From the NCBI GenBank assembly GCA_014376585.1, contig JACMRG010000325.1, forward strand, positions 1-51,641: DNA of 51,641 nt, written 5' to 3'. The stretch comes from Opitutaceae bacterium (GTDB taxonomy: Bacteria > Verrucomicrobiota > Verrucomicrobiia > Opitutales > Opitutaceae). Shown here piece after piece: positions 40,420 to 48,900 of the stretch. Every line of letters begins with the position of its first letter. The stretch's first letter is position 1. Both the position numbers and the translations under genes were made by a program. The notes under the pieces are model-generated. The model had not been told where the DNA came from and did no database searches. It saw only the letters and a program-made list of their open reading frames with translations.

Positions 40420-40754
40420 CGACGTGGCAGATCGTCAGTGTTCCTCAAAAATGAAAGCGATTGTTCAAACATTCCTCGTTGGCTGCGGCGTGCTGGGGCT
40501 CATCCCGGCGATCGTTTCTGCGATTCACAGATGGCCTGTTCAATGAGCATCGGCGCTCCTCGGCCCATTGATTTGCTGTGTAGCGATTGGTGTGGGTGTC
40601 ATGTGGCAGCGCCGAACCAGAAAAAGTGAGCCACGCCGTGGCCCCGGGCACTTCACGGAAGACCCCGGCACTGGTGTATGATGGATTCGGCGGTTGTCTC
40701 AATTTGCACGCCGCGTTGGCATGACGGGCGCTTTTCGTTATCCCTTTCAACTTT
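40420..40754. other. gap between prmB and puuD
   Basis: These 335 bases contain no gene of normal length. One possible hydrophobic micro-gene at 40451-40546 is listed separately. The remainder has stop codons in all frames at short intervals and no clear repeats. A promoter for puuD is expected in the right part, but no consensus was recognisable. Confidence 0.4.
40451..40546 (+). CDS. possible 31-residue hydrophobic peptide
   Basis: ATG at 40451 opens a frame MKAIVQTFLVGCGVLGLIPA then IVSAIHRWPVQ, ended by TGA. It reads like a single membrane helix with a positive start and could be a tiny membrane protein or a remnant of a signal peptide. The upstream sequence TTCCTCAAAA does not contain a good ribosome-binding site. 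I cannot tell it from chance. Confidence 0.25.
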   Translation: MKAIVQTFLVGCGVLGLIPAIVSAIHRWPVQ

Positions 40755-41954
40755 ATGGACGCTCATTTGATGGAATTTCTCGGGATGCTCGTGCGGTGGC
40801 TGCATGTGATCGCGGGCGTGGCGTGGATCGGTTCGTCATTCTACTTTATCTGGCTGGACAACAGCCTCGAGCCGCCGGCAGCCGGTTCGGAAAACGCTAG
40901 GAAAGGCGTGTCGGGCGATCTCTGGGCGGTGCATGGCGGCGGTTTTTATAACCCGCAGAAATACGCGGTCGCGCCGGCGTCGTTGCCGGAGAAATTGCAC
41001 TGGTTCAAGTGGGAGGCCTACACGACGTGGCTCTCGGGCACGGCGTTACTGGTGCTCGTTTACTGGCTTCACGCGCAGACGATGATGGTCGATGCGAACC
41101 GCGCGGCGCTTATGGGCGCGCAGGCGGTGGGCATTGGCGCGGGGAGCATGGTGCTCTCGTGGTTCGTCTATGACGGGCTGTGCCGCTCGCCGCTGGGTAA
41201 GCGTGACGGCGCACTCGGGGCGGTGGTGATGGTGCTGTTGGGCGGGCTCACCTGGGCGCTGTGTCAGTGGCTGGGCGGGCGCGCGGCTTACATCCATGTG
41301 GGGACTTCGATCGGCACGATCATGGCGGCGAACGTTTTCTTCATCATCATCCCGGGGCAGAAAAAAATGGTGGAGGCGATGCGCGAAGGGAAATTGCCCG
41401 ATCCGATCTACGGCCAGCGCGGGAAGCAGCGCAGCGTGCACAACAACTATTTCACGCTGCCGGTGATCTTCATCATGATCAGCAACCACTATTCGGCGAC
41501 CTACGGGCATCCGCAGAATTGGGCGGTGCTCCTGCTGATTTCGACGGCGGCGGTGTCGATCCGGCATTTTTTCAACCGCAAGCACAAGGGTGTGTATGCG
41601 TGGCAATTTCTCGGCGCGGGCGCGGTGATTTTGGGTTTCACGGCGTGGTGGACGGGGCCGCACGGACCGCCTCCGCCGATGTCGGCGAATGCGGTGAGCT
41701 TCGCCCAACTGCAGCCGATCATCGCGCAGCGCTGCGCGACCTGTCACATGCCGACGCCGACGTTTCCCGGCATCGCGCAGGCGCCGGCGGGCGTGCTCTT
41801 AAATACTTCGGCCAACATCGCGCAAAACGCGGGGCGGATTTACCAGCAGGTCGCGGTGACGCGGATCATGCCGCTGGGCAATGTCACGCAGATCACCGAA
41901 GAGGAACGCGCGATGGTCGCGCGATGGTTTTACGACGGGGCGAAGACGAACTGA
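40755..41954 (+). CDS. puuD: PuuD-type membrane urate hydroxylase with fused cytochrome c domain
   Basis: The 399-residue protein has an N-terminal urate hydroxylase domain with about eight membrane helices: LVRWLHVIAGVAWIGSSFYF, VHGGGFYNPQKYAVAPASLP, LHWFKWEAYTTWLSG and HNNYFTLPVIFIMISNHYSA. A C-terminal c-type cytochrome follows, with the heme motif CATCH (about residue 330) in IIAQRCATCHMPTP and a distal Met in TRIMPLGNVTQ. PuuD-type proteins oxidise urate with the electrons passing to the heme. No other purine-degradation genes (hydroxyisourate hydrolase, OHCU decarboxylase, allantoinase) lie in the window, so it must work with distant genes. It converges on the next gene with a 1-bp gap. 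Confidence 0.88.
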   Translation: MDAHLMEFLGMLVRWLHVIAGVAWIGSSFYFIWLDNSLEPPAAGSENARKGVSGDLWAVHGGGFYNPQKYAVAPASLPEKLHWFKWEAYTTWLSGTALLVLVYWLHAQTMMVDANRAALMGAQAVGIGAGSMVLSWFVYDGLCRSPLGKRDGALGAVVMVLLGGLTWALCQWLGGRAAYIHVGTSIGTIMAANVFFIIIPGQKKMVEAMREGKLPDPIYGQRGKQRSVHNNYFTLPVIFIMISNHYSATYGHPQNWAVLLLISTAAVSIRHFFNRKHKGVYAWQFLGAGAVILGFTAWWTGPHGPPPPMSANAVSFAQLQPIIAQRCATCHMPTPTFPGIAQAPAGVLLNTSANIAQNAGRIYQQVAVTRIMPLGNVTQITEEERAMVARWFYDGAKTN

Positions 41955-41955
41955 G

Positions 41956-43227
41956 TCACGGCTGCGGGCCGCGGGTTTTGGCGTAGGCCAAAAACTGGCC
42001 CCAGGCGCGCGGGCTGAGCGATGGTTTTTGGCGGCGCGCATCGGCGGAAACGGCGCGGGCCAGCACGTCGAGGGCGGCGGTGGAACGGGTGGTGGTGAGA
42101 AAGCCGGGCGCGGCGGCGAAGGCTTGGTGGACGAAGAGGAGCGTCTCCATGGCGTTGTCTTTGTTCATGACGCCGAGCGCGGAGAATTCGGCGTTGCGGG
42201 CGACGAGACCGCGTTCCAGCGCGCGCAGGATCGCGGCGCGTTCGGGATCGGTGGGCGGGAGCACGGCGGCGAGCTGGGCGAGGGCGCGCAGCATGATGTA
42301 GTGATAGGCGGGGCGGGCGTTGTGCGGATCGGCCCAGCGGCCGGCGTGCGGGCCGGCGGTGAGCTGGCCGGGGATGACGCCGAGGAGGGCTTTCTTTTTC
42401 GCGGCGGCGAGGTAGGCGGGGTCGGGCGTGACGGCGTGGGCTTTGGCGAGGAGCCAGACGGAGAAGCTGTTGTAGTTCCAATTGGGCACGAGCGGCTGGC
42501 GCGCGGCCCAATCGGCGGCGCGGCGGGCGGCGGCGAGGGCGCGCGGGTCGGCGGTGAACTCGTAATACTCGAACAACGCGACGCCGCACTCGGCGTTGTC
42601 GAACTGGAGGCCGCCGTCGCCCAGGTCGTCGATGACCCAGCCGTTTTTCACGACGCGGCTGAGCTGGCCGGTGCGCTCGGCGTGCGCGAGAAACGCGGCC
42701 CCGACCTGCATGGCGCGGTCCGAGGACGCGCCGCGCGCGGCGGGAAAAGGAAACACGTCGCCGCCGCCCTGTGCTTGGGCCCAGAGGAGAAATTCGGCGG
42801 CGTCCTTCGCGAGGGCGAGGCTGCGGTCAGCACCATCGAGGTGAGCCCGAGCGGCGGCGACCCCGCCGGCAAGCACGGAGACGGGCGCGCGCAGGGCCTG
42901 GGTGAGTTGCGTGGGGTCGAGGCCGACGCGCCACCAGACGAGTTTTTCGAGGTGCGCGAAGTGCGGAGCGAAACCAGGTTGGGCTTCGGCGGGCGTGAGC
43001 CAGTGGGCGCCGGCCGGAGCGGGAGTGTAACGGTCGGCGACCTCGGGTTCACCGGCGCGATCGCCGAGCGAGCGGACAGCTGCGGCGACGGCGACGCGGA
43101 TGGCGGCGGGGTCTTCGGCTTTGAGCGCGGCGGTGAGGGCGCGGTGGAGATCCTGTTTCGGCGCAGCGGCGGCGCAGGTGAACGCGGCGAGGGCGGTCCC
43201 GGCGGCGATAAACCTATGGATACGCAC
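41956..43227 (-). CDS. secreted protein with alpha/alpha-barrel-like helical repeats, unknown function
   Basis: The 423-residue product has a signal peptide (RFIAAGTALAAFTCAAA), then a mostly helical protein rich in Ala and Trp: FAHLEKLVWWRVGLDPTQLT, AAEFLLWAQAQGGGDVFPFP, LFEYYEFTADPRALAAARRA, QPLVPNWNYNSFSVWLLAKA and RPAYHYIMLRALAQLAAVLP. Repeated Trp/Tyr helices and conserved Asn/Asp-Tyr patterns resemble (alpha/alpha)6 barrels of glycoside hydrolases and polysaccharide lyases, but no catalytic signature was recognised. The start is GTG (complement of 43225-43227). The rhodanese gene ends 35 bp upstream on the same strand. Family unknown. Confidence 0.7.
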   Translation of the reverse strand: MRIHRFIAAGTALAAFTCAAAAPKQDLHRALTAALKAEDPAAIRVAVAAAVRSLGDRAGEPEVADRYTPAPAGAHWLTPAEAQPGFAPHFAHLEKLVWWRVGLDPTQLTQALRAPVSVLAGGVAAARAHLDGADRSLALAKDAAEFLLWAQAQGGGDVFPFPAARGASSDRAMQVGAAFLAHAERTGQLSRVVKNGWVIDDLGDGGLQFDNAECGVALFEYYEFTADPRALAAARRAADWAARQPLVPNWNYNSFSVWLLAKAHAVTPDPAYLAAAKKKALLGVIPGQLTAGPHAGRWADPHNARPAYHYIMLRALAQLAAVLPPTDPERAAILRALERGLVARNAEFSALGVMNKDNAMETLLFVHQAFAAAPGFLTTTRSTAALDVLARAVSADARRQKPSLSPRAWGQFLAYAKTRGPQP

Positions 43228-43262
43228 GGGCAGTGAAACCGCGGCGGCGATACGCGGGGCGT

Positions 43263-43664
43263 TTACTTCCTGGCTTCGACCTTGCGCGTGGGCTGGCCGG
43301 CCTCGGCCCAGCTCTTGAAGGCGCCGCCGTTGGCGACTTTGTAACCTTTTTCGGCGAGCGCGGCGGCGACGATGCCGGAGCGGTTGCCGGAGCGGCAGTA
43401 AAGGATGATTTCCTTGCCGGCGTTTTTCTCGAGGAACGGCTTCCAGTCTTTTTGCGCGCCGTCGAAATCGCTTTTCGCGAGCAAGGTCGCGGAGGCGACG
43501 ACGCCGGTGTCAGCCCACTCGGCGGGTTCGCGGACATCGACGAGGACGGCTTTGCCCTCGGCGACGAGTTTCGCGGCGGCGGCGGGTTCGAGTTTGGGGA
43601 TTTCAGCGGCCATGGAGAGACCAATGGTGGCGACGAGGGTGGTGAGGAGACGGGGGAGTTTCAT
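43263..43664 (-). CDS. periplasmic rhodanese-like protein
   Basis: A single-domain sulfurtransferase-like protein of 133 residues with a signal peptide (LLTTLVATIGLSMA, cut before AEIPKLEP). The rhodanese fold shows KAVLVDVREPAEWADTGVVA, and the active-site loop ILYCRSGNRSGIVAAAL with the catalytic Cys, followed by YKVANGGAFKSWAEAG. Such proteins transfer sulfane sulfur or bind thiols. It is upstream of, and in the same direction as, the unknown secreted protein gene. A cytochrome c-fused urate hydroxylase follows on the other strand, but I see no direct functional tie. Confidence 0.9.
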   Translation of the reverse strand: MKLPRLLTTLVATIGLSMAAEIPKLEPAAAAKLVAEGKAVLVDVREPAEWADTGVVASATLLAKSDFDGAQKDWKPFLEKNAGKEIILYCRSGNRSGIVAAALAEKGYKVANGGAFKSWAEAGQPTRKVEARK

Positions 43665-43783
43665 GGGGAATTAAGAAATTACCCCGCACGGTGACGGCGA
43701 ATCGGGCGACGGCAAACTAGGAAAATCCCGACCGCCCCGCCCCGGCCGGACCGGAGTTCACCCCGGGCGGCGTCGCGCTTTCC

Positions 43784-44536
43784 TCAGCCGGAGACGTAAC
43801 CCGGCGGCACCGGCAGCGGGACGCCGCGTTGGGCACCCTGCACGACGAAAGAAAAAACCGTGAGTTTCGGCCGGGTCCGCACGCGCAATACCGATCCGTG
43901 GGTGCGCACGCAGGTGCGTGCGATGTAGAGCCCCAGGCCGGGGCGGTCTGATTTTACCGAGGAGCCGGTCTGCCTGCCCATGGAAAAAAGGTAGGGTAGG
44001 TGGCCGGTGGGAATGCCCGGACCGCCGTTCGCGATCGCGATCTGCCAACGCTCGCCCCGGACGGCCGAGAGACGCACGCGCACCCAGGTGCCGAGCGAGT
44101 AGGCCACCGCATTGCCGATGAGGTTGACGAGCGCATGGCGCAGAAGGGTGGGGGAGAACGAGCACCACATGGTCGCGGGCAGGGCCAGCGTGATGGGCGC
44201 GCCCTTGGGCCACACCCCCGGCTCGCCGGCGAGTCTCGCGATGAATTCGGCCAGGTCGCCCCGCGCATAATCCACGACCCCGATGCGGGTATGGTAGAGC
44301 AATTTCATGCCTTCCAGCAGCTCCATCATGCGCTTCACGCCGCCCAGCACATCGCGCGCCGCCGCTTCCCGCTCCACCCCGCCGGGAGCGTGGGCGAGAA
44401 ATTCGGAGGCCAGCGAAACCTGGGTCAGCACATTGGCCAAGTCGTGTTGCATCAGCCCCGGAACCACGGCGCGCTCTTCCGAGAGCCGTCGTTCCTCGAG
44501 GAGTGCCTGGAGCAACGTTTCTTCAAGCGGCGGCAT
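43784..44536 (-). CDS. soluble histidine kinase of the YcaO locus
   Basis: A 250-residue histidine kinase without membrane helix or sensor domain. The phospho-acceptor His31 lies in LMQHDLANVLTQVSLASEFL. The ATPase part has an N-box (LLRHALVNLIGNAVAYSLG, about 131-149), a G1-like IANGGPGIP (168-176, with Asn where Asp is common), LFSMGRQTG, and a G2 box DRPGLGLYIARTCVRTHGS. It begins with a coiled helix (LLQALLEERRLSEERAV), which could join it to a partner. The start ATG (complement of 44534-44536) overlaps the end of the 80-residue gene by 14 bp, so it is translationally coupled. It is the last gene of the peptide-YcaO operon. The signal it senses is not visible. Confidence 0.82.
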   Translation of the reverse strand: MPPLEETLLQALLEERRLSEERAVVPGLMQHDLANVLTQVSLASEFLAHAPGGVEREAAARDVLGGVKRMMELLEGMKLLYHTRIGVVDYARGDLAEFIARLAGEPGVWPKGAPITLALPATMWCSFSPTLLRHALVNLIGNAVAYSLGTWVRVRLSAVRGERWQIAIANGGPGIPTGHLPYLFSMGRQTGSSVKSDRPGLGLYIARTCVRTHGSVLRVRTRPKLTVFSFVVQGAQRGVPLPVPPGYVSG

Positions 44537-44765
44537 AATCCGCGGCGGGCACATAGCGATAGCTCCCGGGCACGCCGAGACGCATCGCATCGATCGCTTC
44601 GACCATCAGCCGGGGAGTGCCGTCGCTCAGGACCAGCATCAGCTCCACCGCGTCGCGCGGCTGAATGAGTCCCGCCTCGGCCGCCACGCGCACGAGTTGC
44701 AGGGCCACCGAGCGCTGCTCCACCGCGACACAGGCGCGGAGTTTGGTCAGAGTAAGGTCATACAT
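44523..44765 (-). CDS. 80-residue protein of unknown function between YcaO and the kinase
   Basis: The product is MYDLTLTKLRACVAVEQRSV then ALQLVRVAAEAGLIQPRDAV, ELMLVLSDGTPRLMVEAIDA and MRLGVPGSYRYVPAADYAAA. Residues 5-55 look helical. It has no signal peptide or membrane segment. I do not recognise a family and see no clear RiPP recognition element. It starts 3 bp after the YcaO stop and its stop lies 14 bp inside the kinase reading frame, so it is firmly held in the operon. It could be an adaptor between YcaO and the kinase; that is inference. Confidence 0.75.
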   Translation of the reverse strand: MYDLTLTKLRACVAVEQRSVALQLVRVAAEAGLIQPRDAVELMLVLSDGTPRLMVEAIDAMRLGVPGSYRYVPAADYAAA

Positions 44766-44768
44766 AAA

Positions 44769-45653
44769 TCACCAGAAGAAAAAGGAACTCTTGGGATCGA
44801 GATACTCGCGCGAGGGCATGGCGGGCACCACGCGCCAGACGGTGGCATACTTCGACCATGCGCCCGCGATCTCGCCGTCGAATTTCACGGACCACTCCGC
44901 CTCGCGGCGGGGTTTGCGGTCGAACACGCGGCGCAGGAACTCGGCGTGCCCCTCCTCGCCCGCGAAATACAGGCAACGGCGCTCAAAACAGTTGGGCACC
45001 TCGCGGGCCGCGCTGCGCAGCTTGTAGTAGCTGACGACAAATTCGTTGCGGGCCAGCTCGACCGCCGCCCGGGCGACTGCCGTGGCAAACGTGGTCCCGG
45101 CTGAGTAGCCGTAGCTGACGTGGCCGGCGGCCGAGCGCCGAAACAGGACCGCGACCTCGCCAAACTTCGCGCTGTGCTCGAGGCGCAGGGCGGTGACGCC
45201 AAACATCGCGTCGCCCACCATGGTGGCGCGCATGTGCCCCGACCACCACGAGATGAGCGCCCAGCGCTCCAGGGCCTCGTGGTAGGCGCGCTTGCGGGCC
45301 TGGGATTTGAACAGGCTGGGAAACGCCGCCATGCCGTTGGTCGAATTATCCAGATCGAAGCCGTGCTTGGCGGCATCCGCCCCCTGCGAGGTTTCGTAAA
45401 ACGCCCAGCGCTCCAGGGCCTCCGAGATCGCCATGTGCCGCGCGACCTGGGGCGAATGGTTGGAACCGGTGCCGTCGGCGTTGCCGTAAACGCTCAGCGA
45501 CGGCTTGCCGCGGATGAGGCCGGGCTTCAGGTAAGCGATGGCCTGCGGCTCCTGCCGGCCCAAGACGTCGATCGTGCCGGTGCAGATCCGCTCGATGGGA
45601 CCTCCGGCACTCGTGAGAATTTCACGGTAGTTGATCGCGGCGAGGCTGAACAT
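44769..45653 (-). CDS. stand-alone short YcaO-family protein
   Basis: The 294-residue protein has the paired ATP/Mg motifs of YcaO proteins: AISEALERWAFYE (residues 75-87, Glu78, Glu81, Arg82) and YHEALERWALISWW (124-137, Glu126, Glu129, Arg130), joined by LDNSTNGMAAFPS. A Gly-rich GNADGTGSNHS (57-67) precedes them. A C-terminal helix AVARAAVELARNE (192-204) matches the third YcaO helix. The Ser four residues before the first Glu is replaced by Met. It lacks the C-terminal P-x-P-x-P tail of azoline synthases and ends SSFFFW. YcaO enzymes activate peptide amides with ATP (azolines, thioamides, amidines); some act on ribosomal protein S12. No partner protein is encoded nearby. It starts 18 bp after a small secreted-peptide gene and is followed 3 bp later by an unknown 80-residue gene. 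Confidence 0.82.
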   Translation of the reverse strand: MFSLAAINYREILTSAGGPIERICTGTIDVLGRQEPQAIAYLKPGLIRGKPSLSVYGNADGTGSNHSPQVARHMAISEALERWAFYETSQGADAAKHGFDLDNSTNGMAAFPSLFKSQARKRAYHEALERWALISWWSGHMRATMVGDAMFGVTALRLEHSAKFGEVAVLFRRSAAGHVSYGYSAGTTFATAVARAAVELARNEFVVSYYKLRSAAREVPNCFERRCLYFAGEEGHAEFLRRVFDRKPRREAEWSVKFDGEIAGAWSKYATVWRVVPAMPSREYLDPKSSFFFW

Positions 45654-45671
45654 GGGAGGGCGGAATGAAGG

Positions 45672-45866
45672 TTAGAGGGAAACGGAGACTGGGGGGTCTT
45701 CTTCGACCACTATGCAGGGCGCAGACGGTGCTTGCGCAGAAAAGTTAGTAGCTGACGGCTTTGCAGCTTCGGCTAGTGGATCAAATTTCTCGGCGGCGTG
45801 GGTTGCACCGGTAACCAACAACATGGTAGAAACCACGGCTAAGATGAGGGAAACGAGTTTTTTCAT
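45672..45866 (-). CDS. 64-residue Sec-signal peptide upstream of YcaO (candidate substrate or signal)
   Basis: The product begins MKKLVSLILAVVSTMLLVTG then ATHA, a clear Sec signal peptide with likely cleavage after Ala24. The mature part of about 40 residues reads AEKFDPLAEAAKPSATNFSA, QAPSAPCIVVEEDPPVSVSL, with one Cys (PCIVV), an acidic E-E-D-P-P and a short Ser/Val C-terminus. No lipobox is present. It is the first gene of the minus-strand operon, 18 bp before the YcaO gene. A peptide of this size next to a YcaO gene is a candidate substrate, or a secreted signal read by the divergent hybrid kinase. The Cys and the C-terminal VSVSL are obvious places for backbone changes, but nothing in the sequence proves modification. 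Confidence 0.7.
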   Translation of the reverse strand: MKKLVSLILAVVSTMLLVTGATHAAEKFDPLAEAAKPSATNFSAQAPSAPCIVVEEDPPVSVSL

Positions 45867-45875
45867 TACGCCCCC

Positions 45876-45881
45876 ATAATA
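45876..45881 (-). promoter_or_regulatory. possible -10 element for the peptide-YcaO operon
   Basis: On the minus strand TATTAT stands 9 bp before the ATG of the 64-residue peptide gene, inside a 65-bp divergent gap shared with the large hybrid kinase gene. A clear -35 box is not seen. If real, the mRNA leader would be only a few nucleotides, that is nearly leaderless. The small gap suggests common control of both directions. Confidence 0.3.
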
Positions 45882-45931
45882 CCCGCTCCAAATTCGTTCC
45901 GCTACTTCGTCGCTTACCTATCTCACGCCCA

Positions 45932-48900
45932 ATGGACTACCTTTTAAAAGGTATGGCACTACTGTGCTTTTTGACGGTGGCGATTGCTCCCACCCGAGCA
46001 GTTGAGGCCGAGGCGGCCCCTCTGGCGGTCATATTTGGAGCCAATCAACTGCAAGGGGAGATCAGCATCACGCAGTTGGCCGTGGGGCCAGACGGACAAG
46101 TAATCGCGGCGGGCGAGCGAGTTGGATTTTATGAGGACGGGCGCTGGGAGTTTCTTCCGCAAACGCGCACGGCCGGCGTCAGATGTTTACTGGTCGATGG
46201 CGATACCTTGTGGGTGAGTTCAATCAATGAGATCGGCCGGCTTAAACTCCCGCTCAACCGGACGAGTAGCTACGAGAAGCTCGATTTGCCCAGCATGGCG
46301 ACAGCTGGCGATATTTGGTATCTGGCCCGCCGCACAGATACGCTCATAGCGACGTCCAAGGAGGACGTTTGGTTTATCCAACTCCCGCGTGTTGAGGTGA
46401 AAAAAATAAGTTTACCGAACTCTGGGCGGCTGGTTCTTCACTCCTTCGAGGGAAAGCTCTTACTCACCAGTAAAGGGAATGCACCTCTTGAGGTCGGAGA
46501 TGGGCAATTAATGTCCTTTGAAAGCCCGTTGGTCGATAGCACTGATCGCATTTGGGTCGGAACACCCCCTCCCTATATCGTCGCCCGAGAAATTTATAAA
46601 AAGCAAGGCGAGCGCTATCGCCCGGTCATGAGTCTTAAGACCGATAAAGATCCTTTTCTATTAACCTCAGTTTCGAGGTGGGAGGAGTTACTGGCCATCA
46701 CGACTTATAATAAGGGTCTCATATTGGTGAGACCAGGCACTGCAGGGTTTAAGGTGATTTCGCAACTTTCGACCCTTCCATCTCTCGGGGCGATCCATGC
46801 TGCTGCAGACCAGAAAGGACGATTATGGGTCGGCACGAATCGAGGTATTTCTCTTCTCGAGTCGTTCCGCTTTGGTGGAACTTTGGTAACTAAGGATTAC
46901 CCGGTTACAGCGTTTAAATCCGAAGGTCTTTTAATCAACTACGAGGACCGGGCCGAATATCGCTCGCAGAACGGTCAGCTTGAACGTCGACAGCGCATCT
47001 TTGGTTTTTTACAAACGACACACGGTCTTGCCTTGGGAACGTGGGAAAAACTCGCTGTAGGAGAAAAAGAATTTCGTCTCCCTGGTTCATCGGTTGATGT
47101 TATCACCGAGCTGCCCGACGGCAGGCTCCTCGCGACTTCGGGTGAGCGGCTCTACTCGGTCGATTACACCACGGGCCGCACCGAGCGGTTAAAGGAGCCG
47201 CAAGGCGAAGTCACCGGCATGGCCGTGGTCGGGGACACGCTTTGGGCCGCGACCGTCACCGGCGAGCTGCTCCGGTCGCCGGTCGCGCCGCCGCTCGCTT
47301 TCACCAAATTCGCCGCGTTGCCGAAGAGCGCCGGAACCGCGCTGCACCGCTTCGGCGATACGCTCATCGTCGCCAACGCCGAGGGCGTGTGCTTCGGCGA
47401 ACACCTCCGCGTCGTCGGCCGCACCGCCGGGTTGCGGTCGCCGCGGCTCGCGACCACGGCCGACGGCGCCGTCTGGCTCCTCGGCGAGCAGGACGGGCAC
47501 TGGCGGCTCGGTCGCCTGCGGCGCGAAGGCGATCTTGTCTCGTGGGAAACCGTCGAAGCCAAAGGTCTGACGCAGCTCTCCGGAGTGCACGCCCTCTCGG
47601 CCGGCGGGGGGACGCTCACGATCTGCGGCGGCGCCAGCATCCTCGAACTCGAAGCGGCCGAGTTGAAGCCCGCCTACCGGCTCGCCGCGCCGCGCCTCCA
47701 ATTCACGTTTCAAGATCCGCAGAGCGGCGTCGCCACCACGCGCGGGGCGCCGCCGGCGGAGCTGAGCGCGGACAACAACAGCCTCACGTTCAACGGCACG
47801 CTGCCCTATGACGAATTTGGAGAACGGCCCGCGTTCGAGCGGCGGCTGCTCCCGACCGAGACCGGCTGGGTGCCCACCAAAGCCGGCGAGAGCGTCGCCT
47901 ACCTTTCGCTCTCCCCGCGCGCCTACACGCTCGAAGTCCGCGCCACCCATCTCGGTCGCACCGGGCCGGTCGCGCGGCAGGAGTTTGCCGTGCTCGCGCC
48001 GTGGTATCTCGCGCGCACGGCGCTCGGCGGCTATGCGCTCGGCACCGCGCTGTTTTCGTTTTTCATCTACCGGCTCCGCACGCACCAGATCCGCCGTCGC
48101 AATCTCGAGCTCGAGCGCATCGTCGCCGAGCGCACGCGCGAGCTCGCGGAGGCGAGCGCGGCCAAGAGCGAATTCGTCGCCTCGATGTCGCACGAGATCC
48201 GCAACCCGATGAACGGCGTGATCGGCCTCGTGAACATCCTGCGCGATCAGCCCGTGCTCCCGCGACAGGCCAACCACCTCCGCCTGCTCCAAAGTTGCGC
48301 CGAGCAACTGCGCGCGACGGTCGATGACATCCTTGATTTCTCCAAGATCGAGGCCCGCCGTATCGGCTTGGAAAAGACGACCTTCGATCTCTGCGACACG
48401 CTCGAAGCCGCCGCCGCCAGCGTCGATCCCGGCGGCACCGCGATCACCTTCGTCGATAAAATTCCGACGGGCGTGAGCCTGCGCGGCGACGCCGGGAAAC
48501 TTCGCCAGATTTTCGCCAACTACCTCAACAACGCCATGAAATACGGCGTGCCGCCGGGTGCGCGCGTAAGCACGATCCTCACGCCCGTCGCCGAGGGCAT
48601 CCGCCTCACGTTGAGCGTCACCAGCTCCGGCCCCACCATCGAGAAGGATAAGCTCGACGGGCTCTTCCTGAGTTTCACGCGCGGTCAAGACGCCATTGAG
48701 CGCAACATCCGCGGCACCGGGCTCGGCCTCGCGATCTGCCAGCGCTACGCCGAGGCGATGGGCGGCGAAGTGGGCGCGGTGAGCACGCACGGCGAGACGA
48801 CCTTTTATCTCAACGTGCCCTTCGAGAAGATCGGCGCGGTGGATCACGTCGAGCCCGCCACGCCCACGCCGCACCCGACCCTGCCCGCCCGCGCCCTCGC

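Noticed and set aside
40438-40629. 63-codon frame before puuD
   Set aside because: It has a Cys-rich random-looking composition, no ribosome-binding site and no family resemblance.
41881-43236. Long plus-strand frame across the secreted unknown protein
   Set aside because: Composition is Gly/Glu/Arg-rich shadow sequence. The minus-strand frame has a signal peptide and protein-like helices.
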